The notes under the pieces are model-generated. The model was not told where the DNA came from. It saw only the letters and a list, made by a program, of their open reading frames with translations, and ran no database searches. This document shows positions 19,318 to 28,745 of a stretch of 64,000 nucleotides of DNA, piece by piece (position 1 is the stretch's first letter; each line of letters opens with the position of its first letter). The position numbers and the translations under genes were made by a program. The stretch is from Flavobacterium lindanitolerans. Its GTDB lineage: Bacteria > Bacteroidota > Bacteroidia > Flavobacteriales > Flavobacteriaceae. The stretch covers positions 1,240,001 through 1,304,000 of the forward strand of contig NZ_PJND01000007.1 in the NCBI RefSeq assembly GCF_002846575.1, read 5' to 3'.

Positions 19318-20469
19318 ATGGAATTTGATTTTCTGACTCCTTTAGATGAAGAGATACTGGAGTTTATTAACGGACTGTCTTCCCAGAATTTAGGGAGTAA
19401 GGTAGTACTGCATACCAGAGAAGACTTTCCTGATTTAAGCAAAATCAGACTCGCAATTGTGGGAGTGAAGGAAAACAGAGGTGCCCATATTGAAATTGAA
19501 AATACAAAGCTGTCGCATATCCGCAAGGAACTATATGGATTATTTCCGGGAAACTGGGAGGCATCAATTGCAGACCTGGGAAATATTTTGGCAGGTAATG
19601 ATATAGAAGATACCTATTTCGCCTTAAAAAAAGTGATAGCCTATTTGTTGAAAAACAAAATCATTCCGATAGTTATTGGTGGTTCACAGGATTTGACTTA
19701 TCCGCTATACAGAGCCTTTGATGAATTGGAACAAATGGTAAATGTTGCCTCTATCGATAGTAAATTTGACTTTGGAGCAGCCGATAGACCACTTTCTGCA
19801 AATTCCTACCTTACTAAAATGATTGTTGAAGAACCTAACAATCTTTTTAATTACAGCAACCTGGGTTATCAAACTTATTATAACTCACAGGAAGAGATTG
19901 ATTTAATAGAAAAATTATTCTTTGATGCCTATCGTTTGGGTGAAGTTTCCAATAATATCTCAATAGCCGAGCCGGTTTTCAGAGATGCGGATATTGTGAG
20001 TGTAGATTTAACATGTGTGAAATCTTCTGATTCCGGTAATTTTATTACTTTTACACCCAACGGATTTAACGGGAAAGAAATCTGTTCTTTATCAAGATAT
20101 GCAGGAATCAGCGATAAAGTTTCAATTTTTGGCATTTTTAATCACAATAATTCAAAACAGGAGGCAGTTCTGATCGCCCAGATTGTGTGGTATTTTATTG
20201 AAGGTTATCATTATCGTTCGAACGAGTATCCGTTTGGAAGCCGGGATAACTATTTAAAATACATTGTGCCTTTAGAAGACGAGGAACTGGTATTTTTTAA
20301 AAGCCACAAAACAGAACGTTGGTGGATAGAAATACCTTTTATTTCAAATGTTAATAATAAATTAAAAAGAAATACGTTATTACCTTGCACTTATGAAGAT
20401 TATTTAGGTGCTTGTGCCAACGAAATCCCGGAAAGATGGTGGAAGGCACAAAGGAAAAATATAGTATAG
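19318..20469 (+). CDS. Arginase/formimidoylglutamase-fold protein with degenerate metal site
   Basis: The 383-residue protein aligns with the ureohydrolase fold and relatives are often named formimidoylglutamase. The metal ligands are mostly lost: the GGxH motif reads GGSQD (Gln124 for His), DAHxD reads DSKFD (147-151, His to Lys), and SxDxDxxDP reads SVDLTC (228-233, second Asp to Thr). Two conserved His and one Asp are therefore absent, which argues against binuclear-manganese hydrolysis. It follows topA by 3 bases and precedes gldK by 146 bases, a placement that suggests a structural or gliding/secretion-related role, though that is inference. Confidence 0.85.
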   Translation: MEFDFLTPLDEEILEFINGLSSQNLGSKVVLHTREDFPDLSKIRLAIVGVKENRGAHIEIENTKLSHIRKELYGLFPGNWEASIADLGNILAGNDIEDTYFALKKVIAYLLKNKIIPIVIGGSQDLTYPLYRAFDELEQMVNVASIDSKFDFGAADRPLSANSYLTKMIVEEPNNLFNYSNLGYQTYYNSQEEIDLIEKLFFDAYRLGEVSNNISIAEPVFRDADIVSVDLTCVKSSDSGNFITFTPNGFNGKEICSLSRYAGISDKVSIFGIFNHNNSKQEAVLIAQIVWYFIEGYHYRSNEYPFGSRDNYLKYIVPLEDEELVFFKSHKTERWWIEIPFISNVNNKLKRNTLLPCTYEDYLGACANEIPERWWKAQRKNIV

Positions 20470-20496
20470 ACGGCACGTTCCTATTTTTTTTAACAC

Positions 20497-20534
20497 ATCC
20501 TTAGGTCAATGTTATACTTTATTTAAGGATTTTT
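20497..20534 (+). terminator. Probable terminator after the topA operon
   Basis: ATCCTTA (20497-20503) pairs with TAAGGAT (20524-20530) across a 20-base loop and is followed by TTTT. The long loop and short stem make it moderate. It lies just upstream of the gldK promoter. Confidence 0.4.
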
Positions 20535-20544
20535 AATAAAAAAA

Positions 20545-20575
20545 TTGTTTTTTAGAAAAATAATAAATAGGTTTA
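20545..20575 (+). promoter_or_regulatory. gldK promoter
   Basis: A TTG at 20545-20547 is separated by 20 bases from TAGGTTTA at 20568-20575, which matches the Bacteroidota -7 consensus TAnnTTTG in all but the last base. This would give a leader of about 34 bases to gldK, and likely drives the whole gldKLMN operon. Confidence 0.5.
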
Positions 20576-20615
20576 CGCCCTTAAAAAATAAGAATATATC
20601 ATAACCCAAATTTAT

Positions 20616-21986
20616 ATGAAGAAGTTCATTGCATTAGCAGCATTAGCATCAGTATTGACAAGCTGTGGTTCGAGCGATAAAGGGGAGTTAGTAGGTGTGA
20701 AAGGCAGAAAATGGCATCCAGAAAAACCATACGGTATGACTCTGGTTCCAGGTGGTGCTTTTATTATGGGTAAATCAGATGATGATTTAGCCAACGTACA
20801 GGACGCTCCGACAAAAACGGTTACCGTTCGATCCTTTTATATGGATGAAACAGAAATTACGAATAGCGAGTACAAGCAATTTGTGAATTGGGTGAAAGAC
20901 TCAACTATCAGAATGCGTTTGGCTATTCTTGCTGAAGAAGTAGGTCAGACCAAAGGAACTGGTGGTATCGGTGAGTTTGCGTTTGATGATACAGATCCGG
21001 CTACAATGTCTCCTTATGACAAATATATGTATGAGAATTACTATAGTGTTGGTACAGGAGATGATCCGTATGCGGGAAGAAAGCTGAATAAAAAAGTAAA
21101 ATTGATTACAGACCCTCAGAAATATCCGGATGAATATTATGTTGAGGTTATGGATTCAATGTACTTGCCTGCTGCTGAATCATACAACGGATTAAGAACT
21201 ATTGATGTTTCAAAATTGAAATTCCGTTACTCTGAAGCGAATCTAAACGATGCGGTTAAGAAAAAAGGAAGAAAAGATTTCTATAAAAAGACGGAGCCAA
21301 TCGAAATCTATCCTGATACTACAGTATGGATTAAAGACTTTGCTTACTCTTATAATGAGCCAATGCATAATGATTACTTCTGGCACCAGGCTTATGATGA
21401 TTATCCTGTAGTAGGTGTTACATGGAAACAGGCTAAAGCTTTCTGTGCTTGGAGAACATTATACAAAAATGCATACATCAAGGCGAAGAAAAAAGGAAGA
21501 AACCAAATCAACTCTTTCCGTCTTCCAACAGAAGCAGAGTGGGAATACGCTGCTAGAGGAGGTCTTGAGTCAGGAACTTTCCCTTGGGGTGGTCCTTATG
21601 CTAAAAACGACAGAGGTTGTTTCCTGGCAAACTTCAAGCCTAACCGTGGAGACTACGCTGCTGACGGAGCTTTATATACTGTAGAAGCGAAGTCATACGA
21701 GCCTAACGATTATAACCTTTATAATATGTCAGGTAACGTAGCGGAGTGGACAAACTCTTCTTATGATGCATCATCTTACGAATATGTATCTACAATGAAC
21801 CCTAACGTGCCGGATGCTAAAAATGAGCGTAAAGTAACACGCGGAGGTTCCTGGAAAGATGTTGCTTATTTCTTGCAGGTAAGTACAAGAGACTTTGAAT
21901 ATGCTGATTCTGCAAGAAGCTTTATCGGTTTCAGAACCGTACAGGATTACATGGGTGTTCAAAATACGGGAAACACACCTAAATAA
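20616..21986 (+). CDS. gldK: Gliding motility lipoprotein GldK
   Basis: GldK is an outer-membrane-associated lipoprotein that forms the periplasmic ring of the type IX secretion system together with GldN. The 456-residue protein has a lipoprotein signal with lipidated Cys17 (LTSCGSS) and a formylglycine-generating-enzyme/sulfatase-modifying fold (about residues 40-445), including 'VPGGAFIMG', 'RLPTEAEWEYAARGG' and 'VTRGGSWKD' segments. The fold is used structurally in GldK; the order K-L-M-N downstream fixes the assignment. Length is typical. Confidence 0.98.
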   Translation: MKKFIALAALASVLTSCGSSDKGELVGVKGRKWHPEKPYGMTLVPGGAFIMGKSDDDLANVQDAPTKTVTVRSFYMDETEITNSEYKQFVNWVKDSTIRMRLAILAEEVGQTKGTGGIGEFAFDDTDPATMSPYDKYMYENYYSVGTGDDPYAGRKLNKKVKLITDPQKYPDEYYVEVMDSMYLPAAESYNGLRTIDVSKLKFRYSEANLNDAVKKKGRKDFYKKTEPIEIYPDTTVWIKDFAYSYNEPMHNDYFWHQAYDDYPVVGVTWKQAKAFCAWRTLYKNAYIKAKKKGRNQINSFRLPTEAEWEYAARGGLESGTFPWGGPYAKNDRGCFLANFKPNRGDYAADGALYTVEAKSYEPNDYNLYNMSGNVAEWTNSSYDASSYEYVSTMNPNVPDAKNERKVTRGGSWKDVAYFLQVSTRDFEYADSARSFIGFRTVQDYMGVQNTGNTPK

Positions 21987-22048
21987 GAAAATTTAACCAA
22001 CTTTATAATTATTATATTTACTTAACTAACTAAAAACTATTTATTATT

Positions 22049-22696
22049 ATGGCAATTTTAAGCAAAAAAGCAATGAATTTCGCTTACGGTATGGGAGCGG
22101 CAGTTGTAATCGTAGGAGCATTATTTAAGATTATCCACTTCGAAATAGGACCACTAACAGGAAACGTAATGTTAACTATCGGTCTTGTAACAGAAGCGAT
22201 TATCTTTGCTTTGTCTGCGTTCGAGCCTGTAGATAACGAAATTGATTGGACTCTTGTATATCCTGAATTAGCAGGAGGTGAAGCTAAAAAGAAAGAAGCT
22301 AAAAAAGAAAACCCAACTGAAGCTCAAGGTCTATTGTCTCAAAAATTAGATAACCTATTGAAAGAAGCTAAAATTGATGGTGAATTGATGGCTAGTTTAG
22401 GAAACAGCATCAAAAATTTCGAATCTGCTGCTAAAGGAATTTCTCCGGCTGCTGACGGAATTGCTGCTACTAAAAAATACAGCGAAGAATTATCTATGGC
22501 TGCAGCTCAAATGGAGTCATTAAACAGCTTGTACAAAGTACAATTGGAAAGTGCTTCCAGAAATGCTGAGGCTAACAAAGAAATCGCTGACAACGCTGCT
22601 AAATTAAAAGAACAAATGCAATCTATGACTGCAAACATCGCTTCATTGAACAATGTTTACGGTGGTATGCTTTCTGCAATGAGTAACAAAGGATAA
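22049..22696 (+). CDS. gldL: Type IX secretion / gliding motor protein GldL
   Basis: GldL is the inner-membrane stator of the proton-driven motor that powers type IX secretion and gliding. The 215-residue protein has two N-terminal membrane helices (about residues 8-30 and 34-57), with charged residues within the second region (TEAIIFALSAFEP), then a long Ala/Glu/Lys-rich coiled coil on the cytoplasmic side (about 75-210). It lies 62 bases after gldK and 56 before gldM. Codons here are strongly biased toward frequent ones, suggesting high expression. Confidence 0.97.
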   Translation: MAILSKKAMNFAYGMGAAVVIVGALFKIIHFEIGPLTGNVMLTIGLVTEAIIFALSAFEPVDNEIDWTLVYPELAGGEAKKKEAKKENPTEAQGLLSQKLDNLLKEAKIDGELMASLGNSIKNFESAAKGISPAADGIAATKKYSEELSMAAAQMESLNSLYKVQLESASRNAEANKEIADNAAKLKEQMQSMTANIASLNNVYGGMLSAMSNKG

Positions 22697-22752
22697 TTAG
22701 TTTAAGACTATATTTTTTCATTAACAAAATAAAAATAAACTAATTAGAAAAA

Positions 22753-24297
22753 ATGGCAGGAGGAAAATTAACCCCTAGACAGAAGATGATTAACCTGATG
22801 TATCTGGTTTTCATCGCGATGTTGGCACTAAATATGTCCAAAGAAGTTTTATCTGCTTTTGGACTAATGAATGAAAAATTCGAAGCAGCAAACGAATCAG
22901 CAAAATTAACTAATGAGCAAATGATGCAAGCTTTGGATACTAAAGCTGCGGAAGCTAAAGGAGAATTTGCTGTAGCTGCACAAACAGCTCATAAAGTTCA
23001 GGCTGCAACGAAGAAATTTTACGATTTTATCGGTACTTTGAAAGCTGAAACACTTAAAGGTGTTGAGCAGGAGAATGGTAAATTACCATACGAATCTATG
23101 GATAAAGGTGATAACCTTGACAACAGTTGGTTCATTGGTGATGGATACACTAAAAGAGGTAATGAAGTTATGAGTGCTATCGAAACCTATAAGGCTGAGA
23201 TGAAAAATGCACTTGGTAATGAGAAAAAATACTCAGCTATCTTAAATCAGGTAAACAAATCATTTGATGTTTCTGATGTTACTACAAAAGATGGTTTGAA
23301 AGATAAATTCTTGAACTACCACTTTAAAGGTTTCCCTGCAATCGCTTCTTTGGCTAAATTGTCAGCTTGGCAAAGTGATGTTAAAAAAGCAGAATCTGAT
23401 GTAATCAGTGCGGCTTTAGGAAAAGCAGCCGTACAAGCAGCTTCATATAGCAACTATCAGGCGATTGTTGTTCTTGATAAAAATGCTTACTTCCAAGGTG
23501 AAAAAGTTACTGGTAAAGTGGTTTTGGGTCGTTATGACGAAAATACTAAGCCTGAAAGTGTTACAGGTGCGGTTTTAGATAATGCAACAGGACAGGCTAA
23601 AATTAATTTGACTGCTGGTGGTATCGGAGAGCAAAACATTGGAGGTTCATTTAATTTTATTGAAGATGGTAAGAAAATTAATTTACCATTTAAAGGTACG
23701 TATGTTGTAGTTCCTAGACCTAACGAAGCTACCATTTCTGCTGATAAAATGAACGTTGTTTACCGTGGTGTTGTTAACCCAATGACAATTTCGTTTGCTG
23801 GTATATCTGATAATAATGTTACAGCATCTGCTCCTGGTCTAACAAAAGCTGGTAAAGCTGGTGCTTATAATATGAGTCCTGGAGCTGGACGTGAATTGGT
23901 TATCAATGTTTCAGGTAAATTACCTGATGGTACATCAGTAAATTCTAAGAAAGTATTCAGAATCAAGAATATTCCAGGGCCAACAGGTGCTTTGAGAGGA
24001 AGAGAAACAGGTACTGTTAAAGGTCCTAAATCAAACCTTGAAGTTCAGACAGTTAATGCTATTCTTGAAGATTTTGATTTTGATGTTACATTGAATGTAG
24101 TTGGTTTCAACATTAAAGTTCCTGGACAACCTACAATTGTTGTTTCTGGTAACAAAATGGATGGAAGAGCGAAAGCTGCAATCCAAAAAGCGGGTAGAGG
24201 TGATGTAGTCATTATTTCTGAAATTAAGACTAAATTGGAAGGTAGTTCAATCATGCTTCCTAAAACAGCACCTGTTGCTTACGAAATAACACAATAA
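22753..24297 (+). CDS. gldM: Type IX secretion / gliding motor protein GldM
   Basis: GldM is the periplasmic shaft of the GldLM motor and contacts the GldKN ring. The 514-residue protein begins with a short cytoplasmic stretch (AGGKLTPRQKMINLMYLV) and one membrane helix (about residues 13-34), followed by a mostly helical domain (to about 220) and several beta-rich domains (220-514). Length agrees with the known 513-residue orthologues. It is followed by gldN after 50 bases. Confidence 0.98.
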   Translation: MAGGKLTPRQKMINLMYLVFIAMLALNMSKEVLSAFGLMNEKFEAANESAKLTNEQMMQALDTKAAEAKGEFAVAAQTAHKVQAATKKFYDFIGTLKAETLKGVEQENGKLPYESMDKGDNLDNSWFIGDGYTKRGNEVMSAIETYKAEMKNALGNEKKYSAILNQVNKSFDVSDVTTKDGLKDKFLNYHFKGFPAIASLAKLSAWQSDVKKAESDVISAALGKAAVQAASYSNYQAIVVLDKNAYFQGEKVTGKVVLGRYDENTKPESVTGAVLDNATGQAKINLTAGGIGEQNIGGSFNFIEDGKKINLPFKGTYVVVPRPNEATISADKMNVVYRGVVNPMTISFAGISDNNVTASAPGLTKAGKAGAYNMSPGAGRELVINVSGKLPDGTSVNSKKVFRIKNIPGPTGALRGRETGTVKGPKSNLEVQTVNAILEDFDFDVTLNVVGFNIKVPGQPTIVVSGNKMDGRAKAAIQKAGRGDVVIISEIKTKLEGSSIMLPKTAPVAYEITQ

Positions 24298-24347
24298 TTA
24301 TTGAAAGTTTGAGTTTTTAAACTTAGCAAACTATAAATTATAAGAAA

Positions 24348-25235
24348 ATGAATTGGAGAAATTTTTCATTAGTAGTAGCATTAAGCTTAGTTTCTGGTGT
24401 GTCTTTTGCACAGTCTAATCTTTTGAATGCGAAAACTCCTCAAGAAATCGGAAAGAAAACCGAAGCTCAGCTTAAGTCCGATAATGATAAACCACTACCT
24501 TATGGATATGTTCACGATCGTGACGTATTGATGGGCAAAATGGTTTGGGAATTTATTGATCTTGATGAGAGAATCAATTTTCCAATGTATTTTCCGGTTG
24601 AGGGTAACCTTGGGCCAGACAGAAAATCATTGTATGCAGTTCTTGTGGATAATATGAAGTCAGGAAAAATCGCTGAAGTATATGACGACAGCTATTTTAC
24701 GACTAAGAAATCACTTAAAGACATTGAATCATCATTGTCAAAAATTGATACAACAGATGCTGGTCGTGAGCAATACAATGCAGGTGAAAAAATTACTGAA
24801 GATAATATCGTTAAAACAGATATTATGCCTGCTGACGTAATGGGTTACAAAATCAAAGGTTACTGGTATTTTGACAAGCGTCAAGGTGAATTGAAATACC
24901 GTTTGCAAGGTATCTGTCCTGTAGTTCCAGACGTTTATACAATGGGAACCGAGCAAGAAGATCCAATCGAATTGTTTTGGGTATACTTCCCGGCAGTACG
25001 TGACGTTCTTCATGAAGCAAAAGCTTTCAACGACAAAAACTCTGCACTTCCAATTACATTTGACCACTTATTGAATTCGCGCCGTTTTAATGGAGTGATT
25101 TATCAGGAAGAAAACGTTATGGGTGACAGAAAGATTGAAGAATATATGAAAGACAATGCACAGATGCAATTGTTAGAATCAGAAAGAGTAAAAGATAAGA
25201 TCCGCAACTTCGAACAGGATATGTGGAATTATTAA
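24348..25235 (+). CDS. gldN: Gliding motility protein GldN
   Basis: GldN is the periplasmic partner of GldK in the ring complex of type IX secretion. The 295-residue protein has a signal peptide cleaved after SFA (about residue 21), and family segments such as 'DRDVLMGKMVWEFIDLDERINFP' (residues 57-79 in outline) and 'ELFWVYFPAVRDVL'. It is the last gene of the operon; a strong terminator follows 22 bases later. Confidence 0.97.
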   Translation: MNWRNFSLVVALSLVSGVSFAQSNLLNAKTPQEIGKKTEAQLKSDNDKPLPYGYVHDRDVLMGKMVWEFIDLDERINFPMYFPVEGNLGPDRKSLYAVLVDNMKSGKIAEVYDDSYFTTKKSLKDIESSLSKIDTTDAGREQYNAGEKITEDNIVKTDIMPADVMGYKIKGYWYFDKRQGELKYRLQGICPVVPDVYTMGTEQEDPIELFWVYFPAVRDVLHEAKAFNDKNSALPITFDHLLNSRRFNGVIYQEENVMGDRKIEEYMKDNAQMQLLESERVKDKIRNFEQDMWNY

Positions 25236-25256
25236 TAAAAATTTCTCCAATACAAA

Positions 25257-25291
25257 TAAAACTCTTGCCTTTCAAAGGCAAGAGTTTTTTT
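25257..25291 (+). terminator. Terminator of the gldKLMN operon
   Basis: ACTCTTGCCTT at 25261-25271 pairs with AAGGCAAGAGT at 25275-25285 around a 3-base loop, extended by A/T pairs and followed by a run of seven T. Confidence 0.92.
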
Positions 25292-25298
25292 ATTTTTG
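25291..25298 (+). promoter_or_regulatory. -7 element of the FAD oxidoreductase gene
   Basis: TATTTTTG is an exact match to TAnnTTTG and lies only four bases before the ATG at 25303. Transcription would start at or next to the A of the start codon, so the mRNA would be essentially leaderless. It abuts the gldKLMN terminator. Confidence 0.55.
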
Positions 25299-25302
25299 CA
25301 TT

Positions 25303-26352
25303 ATGGTTGATTATTTAATTGTCGGTTGCGGATTGGCCGGAATTGCGTTTGGCGAAACAGCCTCACAGCACAATAAATCTATTTTGTTTTTTGAGAATAA
25401 TTCGCAACGTTCTTCTAAAGTTGCAGGCGGATTGTATAATCCGGTTATTCTGAAAAGATTTAGCGGAGTATGGAGGGCTCAGGAACAACTGGACCTGCTT
25501 CAGGTTTTTTATGGAAATCTGGAAAAAAAGCTGAATACCCGATTTAATTTCACTACTCCGGTCTACAGAAAATTCTTTTCTGTAGAAGAACAGAATGATT
25601 GGTTTCTGGCAACAGATAAGGTTGGATTGGCGCCTTTTCTTTCTTCAAGATTGGTTTCCAAAAAATATAAGGCAATTGATTCGCCATTTAATTTTGGTGA
25701 AGTTTTGCAGTCTGGCTATGTCGATACAGAGATACTATTGTCAAGCTATCGCAATTATCTGAAAGAAAATAATCTGCTAAGTGAAGATACTTTTGATTAT
25801 TCGGTTATAGAATTTAAAGAAGGCTATATTCAATATAAGGATATTGTGGCCAGAAATATTGTTTTTGCCGAAGGTTATGGAATGACAGCCAATCCTTATT
25901 TTGGACACTTACCTTTAAAGGGGACAAAAGGTGAATTGCTGATTATTAAAGCTAAAAATTTAGACCTGGATGCCATAATCAAAGCATCGGTATTTGTGCT
26001 GCCTTTGGGTAATGATTTGTATAAAGTAGGAGCAACATACAATTGGGCAGACAAAACCAATGAGCCGACCAATGAAGCCAAAAAACAGCTTTTAGAGAAC
26101 AGCAAGGAAATTCTGCAATGCGATTTTGAAATTGTGGAACATCTGGCCGGAATAAGGCCTACAGTGGCAGACAGAAGGCCGTTGGTAGGAACACATCCAA
26201 AATATCCAAACCTTCACTTACTGAACGGGCTTGGCACAAGGGGCGTTATGATTGGGCCTGATATGGCAAAACAATTATTTGAAAGTATTGAATTTGGAAA
26301 ATCGATAGACAATTCTGCAGATATCCTGCGATTCAAAAAAGTAAAATGGTAA
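25303..26352 (+). CDS. FAD-dependent oxidoreductase, DadA/D-amino-acid oxidase family
   Basis: The 349-residue protein has an N-terminal Rossmann motif (DYLIVGCGLAGIAFGE, residues 2-17) and a C-terminal family segment 'LAGIRPTVADRRPLVGTHP' plus 'GLGTRGVMIGP' that closes the FAD site. This layout is that of the glycine/D-amino acid oxidase group, which oxidises amines or amino acids. The substrate cannot be told. It has its own promoter directly after the gldN terminator and converges on the DUF983 gene with one base between their stops. Confidence 0.85.
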   Translation: MVDYLIVGCGLAGIAFGETASQHNKSILFFENNSQRSSKVAGGLYNPVILKRFSGVWRAQEQLDLLQVFYGNLEKKLNTRFNFTTPVYRKFFSVEEQNDWFLATDKVGLAPFLSSRLVSKKYKAIDSPFNFGEVLQSGYVDTEILLSSYRNYLKENNLLSEDTFDYSVIEFKEGYIQYKDIVARNIVFAEGYGMTANPYFGHLPLKGTKGELLIIKAKNLDLDAIIKASVFVLPLGNDLYKVGATYNWADKTNEPTNEAKKQLLENSKEILQCDFEIVEHLAGIRPTVADRRPLVGTHPKYPNLHLLNGLGTRGVMIGPDMAKQLFESIEFGKSIDNSADILRFKKVKW

Positions 26353-26353
26353 C

Positions 26354-26737
26354 TTATTTTTTATCCCAGTCCTTATCGTAATCCACAAACATATTGATCC
26401 AGATATTTCGGGATACCCTCATAATAATTGGCATAAAAATAATGAGTGTGGCTATAATGGCAACAAATGCAACTTTAAGGTTAGTGCCCAAAAATAAGTA
26501 AGAGATAACAAAAGCAGCTACTCCAAAAGCAATTCCTACAGCATAGCTCACATACATTGCCCCATAAAAAAAGGAAGGCTCTATCTTGTATTTTTGACCA
26601 CAATGGCTGCATTTTTCATGCATTTTGAAAACGGCAGGCAGATTATAGGGGTTTCTGTCCACATACATGTTCTCTTTCTGGCATTTAGGACAAGTTCCTG
26701 TTAAAATACTATATAATTTGGATCCTTTTTTTAACAT
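26354..26737 (-). CDS. DUF983 membrane protein with zinc-ribbon cysteines
   Basis: The 127-residue protein carries an N-terminal CPKC (about residues 16-19) and CSHCG (about 42-46) pair that should bind zinc, followed by two membrane helices (about 57-80 and 85-107). This matches the DUF983 family, whose function is unknown. The frame is open to a TTG at 26743, but the ATG at 26737 is preferred. A perfect -7 element lies at 26772-26779. Confidence 0.85.
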   Translation of the reverse strand: MLKKGSKLYSILTGTCPKCQKENMYVDRNPYNLPAVFKMHEKCSHCGQKYKIEPSFFYGAMYVSYAVGIAFGVAAFVISYLFLGTNLKVAFVAIIATLIIFMPIIMRVSRNIWINMFVDYDKDWDKK

Positions 26738-26771
26738 TTGCAAAAAATTTTGATTGCCGTATTTGGCATTA

Positions 26772-26779
26772 CAAATTTA
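26772..26779 (-). promoter_or_regulatory. -7 element of the DUF983 gene
   Basis: On the minus strand TAAATTTG matches TAnnTTTG exactly, 34 bases before the ATG at 26737. It lies in the 71-bp divergent space shared with the ABC-F gene. Confidence 0.5.
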
Positions 26780-26808
26780 CACATACAATTACAAAAAAAA
26801 TATAATAA

Positions 26809-28713
26809 ATGCTTAATATACATAATTTGTCAGTTTCTTTCGGTGGTACTTATCTTTTTGAAGAAATTACATTCAGATTGGGAGCCGGTGACAGGGTAGG
26901 TCTTGTTGGTAAAAACGGTGCTGGAAAATCTACTATGCTGAAAATCCTGGCGCGTGATATTGCTCCGGATACGGGAAGCATAGCTACTGAAAAGGAAGTC
27001 AAAATAGGATTTCTTCGTCAGGATATCGACTTCGAACAAGGAAGGACGGTTTTGGAAGAAGCCTATGAAGCATTTACAGAAATAAAGATCGTTGAAAAAA
27101 AGCTCGAAGAAATCAATAAGCAGCTGGTCGAGCGAACCGATTACGAAAGTGAAGAGTACAGCCAGATTATTGAAGATTTGTCTGACTATACGCATCGTTT
27201 TGATTTGTTGGGCGGATATAATTATGTAGGCGATACAGAAAAGATTTTATTAGGACTGGGTTTTAAAAGAGAAGATTTTAATAACCAGACTGAAACCTTT
27301 TCCGGAGGTTGGAGAATGCGTATCGAACTGGCGAAATTGCTTTTGCAGTCTAATGACATATTGTTACTGGATGAGCCTACGAACCACCTGGATATTGAAT
27401 CGATTATTTGGTTGGAGAGTTTTTTGCGTAATTTCCCCGGTGTTGTAGTCATTGTTTCGCACGATAAGATGTTTTTGGATAACGTAACAAACAGAACCAT
27501 TGAAATTTCACTAGGCAAAGCCTATGATTTTAATAAACCTTATACGCAATATTTGCAATTGCGACAGGAAATCCGTGAGAAGCAATTAGCTACTCAGAAA
27601 AATCAGGCCAAGAAAATTGAGGAAACCGAAAAATTAATCGAGAAGTTTAGGGCAAAAGCCTCAAAAGCCTCAATGGCGCAGTCGCTCATAAAAAAACTGG
27701 ATAAGGTTGAAAGGATTGAAGTCGATGAAGACGATAATTCCGTTATGAATATTTCATTTCCGGTTTCGGTAACTCCCGGGAAGGTAGTTGTTGAAGCGGA
27801 AAATGTAACTAAAAAATATGGCGACAAGACGATTCTGAAAGATATTTCGCTGTTGGTCGAAAGAGGCAGTAAGATTGCTTTTGTGGGTCAGAACGGACAA
27901 GGAAAGTCAACTTTTATCAAAGCTATAGTTAACGAGATTGACTATACGGGTACCATAAAATTAGGACACAACGTGCAGTTGGGTTATTTCGCCCAAAACC
28001 AGGCAGAATATCTTGATGGTGAGATAACGTTGCTTCAGACCATGCAGGATGCCGCTAATGATACCAATCGTTCAAAAGTACGCGATATGCTGGGTTCTTT
28101 TTTGTTCAGGGGAGATGATGTCGAAAAAAAGGTAAAAGTGCTCTCAGGGGGCGAAAGAAACCGTCTGGCGCTTTGCAAATTGTTATTGCAGCCTATAAAT
28201 GTGCTTGTGATGGACGAACCTACAAACCACTTGGACATCAAATCGAAAAATGTATTGAAAGCAGCATTGCAGCAATATGATGGGACTTTGCTGTTGGTTT
28301 CTCACGACAGGGATTTCCTTCAGGGAATGTCAAATATAGTGTATGAGTTCAAAAATCAGAAGATAAAGGAATATTTGGGTGACATTAATTTCTTCTTAGA
28401 GCAGCGCAATCTTGAAAATATGCGTGAAGTGGAAAAGAAAGATGTCGTTAAGAAAGAAACCCCGAAAGAAAAGTCGTTGTCTTATGACGAACAGAAAAAA
28501 AATAAAGCACTTCAAAATAAACTGAGTAAGGTGGAAAGCCAGATTAAACAGTTGGAAATTGACATTCAGAAAGACGACAAGCTATTAGAGTCCGAGTATG
28601 ACAAACATATAGAAGATGCTTCTTTTTTTATTGCCTATAATAAAAAGAAAAAAGACCTGGATAATCTTTTGGAAGAATGGGAAGCGATTCAGATGGAAAT
28701 TGAAAATACCTAG
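26809..28713 (+). CDS. ABC-F family ATPase
   Basis: The 634-residue protein has two ABC ATPase domains without membrane segments. The first (about residues 1-240) has Walker A GKNGAGKST and signature FSGGWRMR; the second (about 320-535) has GQNGQGKST and LSGGERNR, each followed by the ABC-F 'DEPTNHLDI' Walker B. A charged linker (about 240-310) and a C-terminal coiled coil (about 560-634) match the Uup/YdiF-type arrangement. ABC-F proteins act on the ribosome or, for Uup, in DNA maintenance. Which one applies cannot be decided; the C-terminal coiled coil favours a Uup-like assignment. Confidence 0.93.
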   Translation: MLNIHNLSVSFGGTYLFEEITFRLGAGDRVGLVGKNGAGKSTMLKILARDIAPDTGSIATEKEVKIGFLRQDIDFEQGRTVLEEAYEAFTEIKIVEKKLEEINKQLVERTDYESEEYSQIIEDLSDYTHRFDLLGGYNYVGDTEKILLGLGFKREDFNNQTETFSGGWRMRIELAKLLLQSNDILLLDEPTNHLDIESIIWLESFLRNFPGVVVIVSHDKMFLDNVTNRTIEISLGKAYDFNKPYTQYLQLRQEIREKQLATQKNQAKKIEETEKLIEKFRAKASKASMAQSLIKKLDKVERIEVDEDDNSVMNISFPVSVTPGKVVVEAENVTKKYGDKTILKDISLLVERGSKIAFVGQNGQGKSTFIKAIVNEIDYTGTIKLGHNVQLGYFAQNQAEYLDGEITLLQTMQDAANDTNRSKVRDMLGSFLFRGDDVEKKVKVLSGGERNRLALCKLLLQPINVLVMDEPTNHLDIKSKNVLKAALQQYDGTLLLVSHDRDFLQGMSNIVYEFKNQKIKEYLGDINFFLEQRNLENMREVEKKDVVKKETPKEKSLSYDEQKKNKALQNKLSKVESQIKQLEIDIQKDDKLLESEYDKHIEDASFFIAYNKKKKDLDNLLEEWEAIQMEIENT

Positions 28714-28719
28714 AGATAC

Positions 28720-28745
28720 AGCCGGAACTTGTTTCCGGCTTTTTT
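28720..28745 (+). terminator. Terminator of the ABC-F gene
   Basis: AGCCGGAA (28720-28727) pairs with TTCCGGCT (28733-28740) around a 5-base loop, followed by T-run. The T-run reaches the stop codon of the convergent App1-like gene. Confidence 0.88.
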
